Shown: piece by piece, positions 61,029-64,000 of the stretch
Numbering within the stretch: position 1 is the first letter of the stretch
How the letters are laid out: every line of letters begins with the position of its first letter
Assembly: GCF_049276915.1 (NCBI RefSeq)
Contig: NZ_JBASXK010000098.1
Span: 1-64,000 of the forward strand
Origin: Aestuariivita sp049276915
Lineage (GTDB): Bacteria > Pseudomonadota > Alphaproteobacteria > Rhodobacterales > Rhodobacteraceae
Reading direction: 5' to 3'
Length of the DNA stretch: 64,000 nucleotides
Program-made: the position numbers and the translations under genes
Notes under the pieces: model-generated
Told to the model about the DNA's origin: nothing
Seen by the model: the letters and a program-made list of their open reading frames with translations, nothing else
The model's database searches: none

Positions 61029-62045
61029 ATGCATAAATACAACCACGGTGAGCTGGAGACCCACCTGCAGACCCATGTGGAGGGATTCGGGACGCTGGAC
61101 GCCATCGACAAGTTCGGGGACGGCCAATCCAACCCGACCTACAAGCTGACCTCGGGGACGCGCAGCTTCGTCCTGCGCGCCAAGCCACCCGGCAAGCTGC
61201 TGAAATCCGCCCATGCCGTAGATCGCGAGTTCCGGGTGATGAACGCATTGGGTGCCACCGATGTGCCGGTACCGCACATGTATCACCTGTCGGGCGAAGA
61301 GACGCCGCTGGGCACCCAGTTCGTGGTCATGGAGATGATGGAGGGTCGTATCTTCTGGGACCCGGCCTTGCCGGAGATGAGCAACGAGCAGCGCAGCGCG
61401 ATCTATGATCAGATGAACCTGACGCTGGCGCGGTTGCATTCGGTGGATCCGGTGGCAGTCGGGCTGGAAGATTACGGCAAGCCCGGCAATTACTTTGCGC
61501 GCCAGCTGGGGCGCTGGTCGGGTCAATACAAGGCATCGGAAACCGAGCCCTTGCCGGATGCTGACTGGCTGATCGACTGGCTGGAAAAAAATATGGTGGA
61601 AGATGACGGTGCCGTGTCGATCGTTCATGGCGATTACCGCATCGACAACATGATGTTCGCGCCAGACCGTCCGGAGGTCATCGCGCTTCTGGACTGGGAG
61701 TTGAGCACGCTGGGCCATCCCCTGGCCGATCTGGCCTATCAATGCATGCATTGGCGCCTGCCCCATGAGGGGAGTTTCCGCGGTCTGGGCGGTGTGGACC
61801 GCGCCGCGCATGGTCTGCCGTCGGAGGCGGAATATGTGGCGCTTTACTGCCAGAGACGCGGGATCAATCCGCCGGAGAACTGGACGTTCTACCTTGTGTT
61901 CTCGTTCTTTCGGCTGTTGGCCATTCTGCAGGGCGTGCTGAAACGCGGGCTGGACGGGAATGCCTCGAACCCGCGGGATCTGGGGCAGATGCGCGCCGTG
62001 ATCGAAGTCATGGCCACAGAGGCCCGCGCGCTGGCGGAAGGCTGA
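61029..62045 (+). CDS. APH-fold kinase paired with the acyl-CoA dehydrogenase
   Basis: A 338-residue aminoglycoside-phosphotransferase-like kinase. Visible motifs are SFVLRAKPPGKLL (ATP lysine), the catalytic loop IVHGDYRIDNMMF (about 202-214), and the metal site LLDWELSTLGHPLADL (about 223-238). These are those of the ACAD10/11-type APH domain rather than antibiotic kinases. It probably phosphorylates a hydroxyacyl-CoA, but this is inferred. It lies divergent from the dehydrogenase, sharing its promoter region. GGGGGAG precedes the chosen start. Confidence 0.9.
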   Translation: MHKYNHGELETHLQTHVEGFGTLDAIDKFGDGQSNPTYKLTSGTRSFVLRAKPPGKLLKSAHAVDREFRVMNALGATDVPVPHMYHLSGEETPLGTQFVVMEMMEGRIFWDPALPEMSNEQRSAIYDQMNLTLARLHSVDPVAVGLEDYGKPGNYFARQLGRWSGQYKASETEPLPDADWLIDWLEKNMVEDDGAVSIVHGDYRIDNMMFAPDRPEVIALLDWELSTLGHPLADLAYQCMHWRLPHEGSFRGLGGVDRAAHGLPSEAEYVALYCQRRGINPPENWTFYLVFSFFRLLAILQGVLKRGLDGNASNPRDLGQMRAVIEVMATEARALAEG

Positions 62046-62071
62046 GCCTTGCGCGGTTGATGAGGTTCCCA

Positions 62072-62091
62072 TTGAGGGGCCAGCCCCTCAA
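62072..62091 (+). terminator. Hairpin after the APH-fold kinase gene
   Basis: TTGAGGGGC pairs with GCCCCTCAA around a tight centre (CA), 27 bases after the stop. No T-run, but in roseobacters such hairpins precede the dispersed repeat, as here. Confidence 0.6.
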
Positions 62092-62100
62092 ACTCCCCGC

Positions 62101-62127
62101 CGGTATTTGTGGGCAAGAAGAAGCAGG
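62101..62127 (+). repeat. Dispersed intergenic repeat, copy 3
   Basis: CGGTATTTGTGGGCAAGAAG followed by AAGCAGG. It matches copies 1 and 2 in the core GGTATTT-TG-CA-AAGAAGCAG with several differences. It follows a hairpin and lies in the gap before the PLP-lyase gene. Confidence 0.6.
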
Positions 62128-62199
62128 CAGGTGGAGTTGACGCCCCCCTGCGATCTGTGTGCACATGGTGTCTGAGCGGAATGAAAGAGCAGGAACGCC

Positions 62200-63261
62200 A
62201 TGAAACTGACGTCAAACCCCTTTCGCGGCGGTGCTGCCGAGTTCGAGATCGAAGAGGAGTTTCCCGCGCCCTCAGTCGATGTGAATGCGGTTCTTGCGCT
62301 GTTGGAGAGATGCCCGGCTCATGCTCAGACGCCTTTGGTGGAGAGCGTGGACCTGGCCCGGGACATGGATGTGGCGCAGGTGCATGTCAAGGATGAGCGC
62401 GGGCGCATGGGGCTGGGCAGTTTCAAGGCACTTGGAGCGGCATACGTGATCGCCCATGACGCGCAGGCGCGCGGTGTTGCCGATATGGGCAGCGCTCTGG
62501 CCGGGGTTACCTATGTGACAGCCAGTGCGGGCAATCACGGGCTGTCGGTTGCTGCGGGCGCTGCGGTATTCGGCGCGCGGGCGGTGGTTTACATCGCCGA
62601 GACGGTGCCCGAAGCCTTTGCGGCGCGGTTGCGTGACAAGGGGGCCGATGTGGTGCGCGAAGGCGCGATCTATGAGGACAGCATGGCGGCGGCCGAGCGC
62701 GCGGCCGAGCGCGAGGGCTGGGTGCTTTTGTCTGACAGTTCCTGGCCGGGATATGTCGCGCGACCCTATCGGTTGATGCAGGGATATCTGGCCCTTATGG
62801 CCGAGGTATTCACGCAGATCCCTACCCCGCCCAGCCATATTTTCCTGCAGGCCGGTGTCGGCGGATTGGCTGGATCCTGCGCGGCGATTGCCCGGCGCAC
62901 CTGGGGCGATGCCCCCCGCATCATCGTGGTGGAGCCTGCCGCGGCACCCGCGCTGGAGGCTTCGATCAGGGCGGGTCAATTTGTGATCAGCAGCGGTCCA
63001 AGCTCGGCTATGGGGCGGCTGGACTGCAAGGAAGCCTCGCGCATTGCGCTGAAAGGATTGGCGCAGGATGCGGATGGGTTTGCCCTGATCTCCGAGGAAG
63101 AGGCGCAGGCGGCGGTTGAGCGGCTTGCCGAGTTGGGGATTACCTCGACTCCCTCGGGGGCTGCGGGCATTGCCGGATTGCTGAGCGGGGATCGCGCCGA
63201 TCTGGGCCTGAGCCAGACCTCTCGGGTGCTGGTGATCCTGAGCGAAGGACCCGAGACATGA
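62200..63261 (+). CDS. Diaminopropionate ammonia-lyase-like PLP enzyme
   Basis: A 353-residue fold-type II PLP enzyme. The PLP lysine is in GLGSFKALGAAYVI (about 71-84), the Asn-containing loop is TASAGNHGLSVAAGAAVFGARAVV (about 107-130 in parts), and the phosphate-binding Gly-rich loop is QAGVGGLAGSCAAIARRTWG. The overall pattern, with the N-terminal FRGGAAEFEIEEEFPAP, is that of diaminopropionate ammonia-lyase rather than threonine dehydratase. Its stop overlaps the M24 peptidase start as ATGA. Confidence 0.86.
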   Translation: MKLTSNPFRGGAAEFEIEEEFPAPSVDVNAVLALLERCPAHAQTPLVESVDLARDMDVAQVHVKDERGRMGLGSFKALGAAYVIAHDAQARGVADMGSALAGVTYVTASAGNHGLSVAAGAAVFGARAVVYIAETVPEAFAARLRDKGADVVREGAIYEDSMAAAERAAEREGWVLLSDSSWPGYVARPYRLMQGYLALMAEVFTQIPTPPSHIFLQAGVGGLAGSCAAIARRTWGDAPRIIVVEPAAAPALEASIRAGQFVISSGPSSAMGRLDCKEASRIALKGLAQDADGFALISEEEAQAAVERLAELGITSTPSGAAGIAGLLSGDRADLGLSQTSRVLVILSEGPET

Positions 63262-64000
63262 CATTCACAAGCGCAGAGTTCCAGGCACGCACGGCGCGCG
63301 CGCAGGAGCTGATGGCTGCTTTGGGCTTTGATGCGCTGCTTTTGACCACCGAGCCCGAGGTGCGCTACTTTACCGGCTTTCTCACCCGGTTCTGGGAAAG
63401 CCCGACGCGCCCGTGGTTCGTGATCGTTCCGCAGAGAGGAAAACCCGTTGCCGTGATCCCGTCGATTGGCGTGCCGCTGATGGTGCAGAGCTGGCTGGAG
63501 GATATCCGCAGCTGGCGCGCGCCGGATCTGGAAGATGACGGGGTGTCATTGCTGATCTCGACCCTGCGGGAGGTGGCTGGCGACCAGGGCCGTGTCGCGG
63601 CCCCCATGGGGCACGAGACCCATATGCGCATGCCTTTGAGGGATCTGGACCGGGTGCGTGGCGCTGTGGACCTGATTCCGGACGAGGGCCTGATGCGTCA
63701 GTTGCGCATGGTGAAATCCCCCGCAGAGATCGCGCGCATTGCCGAGGCTTGCGCGATTGCCGATCGTGCCTTTGCGCGGGTTGGAGAGATCGGGCGTGCC
63801 GGTGTCGGGCTGGATGCGGTGTTTCGAGGGTTTCAGATGCTCTGTCTGGACGAAGGCGCCGATTGGGTGCCCTATCTGGCCGGTGGCGCGGCGCAGGGTG
63901 GATATGGCGATGTGATCTCTCCGGCGACGGATACTCCGCTTGTGACTGGCGACGTGCTGATGCTGGATACGGGCCTCGTGCATGCGGGATATTTTTGCGA
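63258..64000 (+). CDS. M24-family peptidase (Xaa-Pro type), partial
   Basis: The window ends inside this gene (about 247 codons seen). The N-terminal creatinase-like domain (about 1-140, LLLTTEPEVRYFTGF) and the start of the pita-bread domain are present, with the first metal ligand in VLMLDTGLVHAGYF at the end. The later His and Glu ligands are beyond the window. It overlaps the PLP-lyase gene by four bases, so the two are translated together; a shared pathway is likely but not known. It does not resemble the DMSP lyase DddP in its N-terminal part. Confidence 0.88.
   Translation, partial: MTFTSAEFQARTARAQELMAALGFDALLLTTEPEVRYFTGFLTRFWESPTRPWFVIVPQRGKPVAVIPSIGVPLMVQSWLEDIRSWRAPDLEDDGVSLLISTLREVAGDQGRVAAPMGHETHMRMPLRDLDRVRGAVDLIPDEGLMRQLRMVKSPAEIARIAEACAIADRAFARVGEIGRAGVGLDAVFRGFQMLCLDEGADWVPYLAGGAAQGGYGDVISPATDTPLVTGDVLMLDTGLVHAGYFC

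Noticed and set aside
1..64000. tRNA, rRNA, CRISPR, prophage or transposase genes
   Set aside because: I looked for T-arm motifs, direct-repeat arrays and integrase or transposase motifs on both strands and saw none; a tRNA or RNA-family scan would settle this.

Overview
The window looks like a chromosome segment of an aerobic anoxygenic phototroph of the Roseobacter group (Rhodobacteraceae, Alphaproteobacteria). Supporting signs are high GC with Rhodobacterales-type proteins throughout, a pucBAC light-harvesting operon with PpsR/CrtJ-type operators, a propionyl-CoA/methylmalonyl-CoA gene cluster with a PccR-type regulator, a betICA-choXWV osmolyte cluster, a short alphaproteobacterial ProS, and many small DUF families typical of roseobacters. 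I cannot name the genus. I saw no rRNA, tRNA, CRISPR array, prophage or insertion sequence.

Layout. 0-5.2 kb: proS, a fasciclin protein, then the leftward puc operon (pucB, pucA, pucC and a fourth uncharacterised gene) behind a promoter with two TGT-N12-ACA sites. 5.2-10.8 kb: rightward perM-like permease, hdaA, ppk1, ppx. 10.8-24 kb: mostly leftward. It holds an exported protein, a nuclease-family protein, a TerB-DnaJ protein, GNAT and VOC proteins, methylmalonyl-CoA mutase (scpA), a sulfotransferase-like protein, propionyl-CoA carboxylase alpha (pccA), small lipoproteins, a cupin and pccB. 24-27 kb: an MFS exporter and the regulator pccR, with TTGC-type repeats before both pccB and pccR. 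27-34 kb: choline and choline-O-sulfate use (betA, betC, betI) divergent from the choline ABC importer choXWV, with a BetI-like palindrome between them. 34-36 kb: a DMT exporter, a LysE/ArgO exporter and a decayed argP. 36-44 kb: nitroreductase, an unknown protein, a membrane-anchored LytTR regulator, nadK, glyA, a DUF817 protein, an esterase and a rhodanese. 44-52 kb: small proteins, an orphan Phd-like antitoxin, lepA, a LysR regulator, a low-molecular-weight phosphatase divergent from a sirtuin, a copper chaperone and rpmB. 52-64 kb: meaB, hrpB, gnd, a ketopantoate-reductase-like protein, an acyl-CoA dehydrogenase divergent from an APH-fold kinase, a PLP-dependent lyase and an M24 peptidase cut by the window end.

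How the genes fit together. pccA, pccB, scpA and meaB cover propionyl-CoA to succinyl-CoA, needed when propionate, DMSP breakdown products, odd-chain acids or acetate (through the ethylmalonyl-CoA route) are used. pccR sits beside pccB as its likely regulator. The choline genes import choline and release it from choline-O-sulfate; betB, the last step to glycine betaine, is not in the window.

The most interesting points are these: an LH2 alpha subunit with Phe44-Leu45 (the LH3 or blue-shifted signature) plus a C-terminal tail of about 60 residues; a fourth puc-operon gene; a shared TTGCWAAYCTTGCWAA element upstream of pccB and pccR; an argP remnant beside an intact exporter; a dispersed intergenic repeat family; and a split ACAD/APH pair that resembles the fused animal ACAD10/11 proteins.
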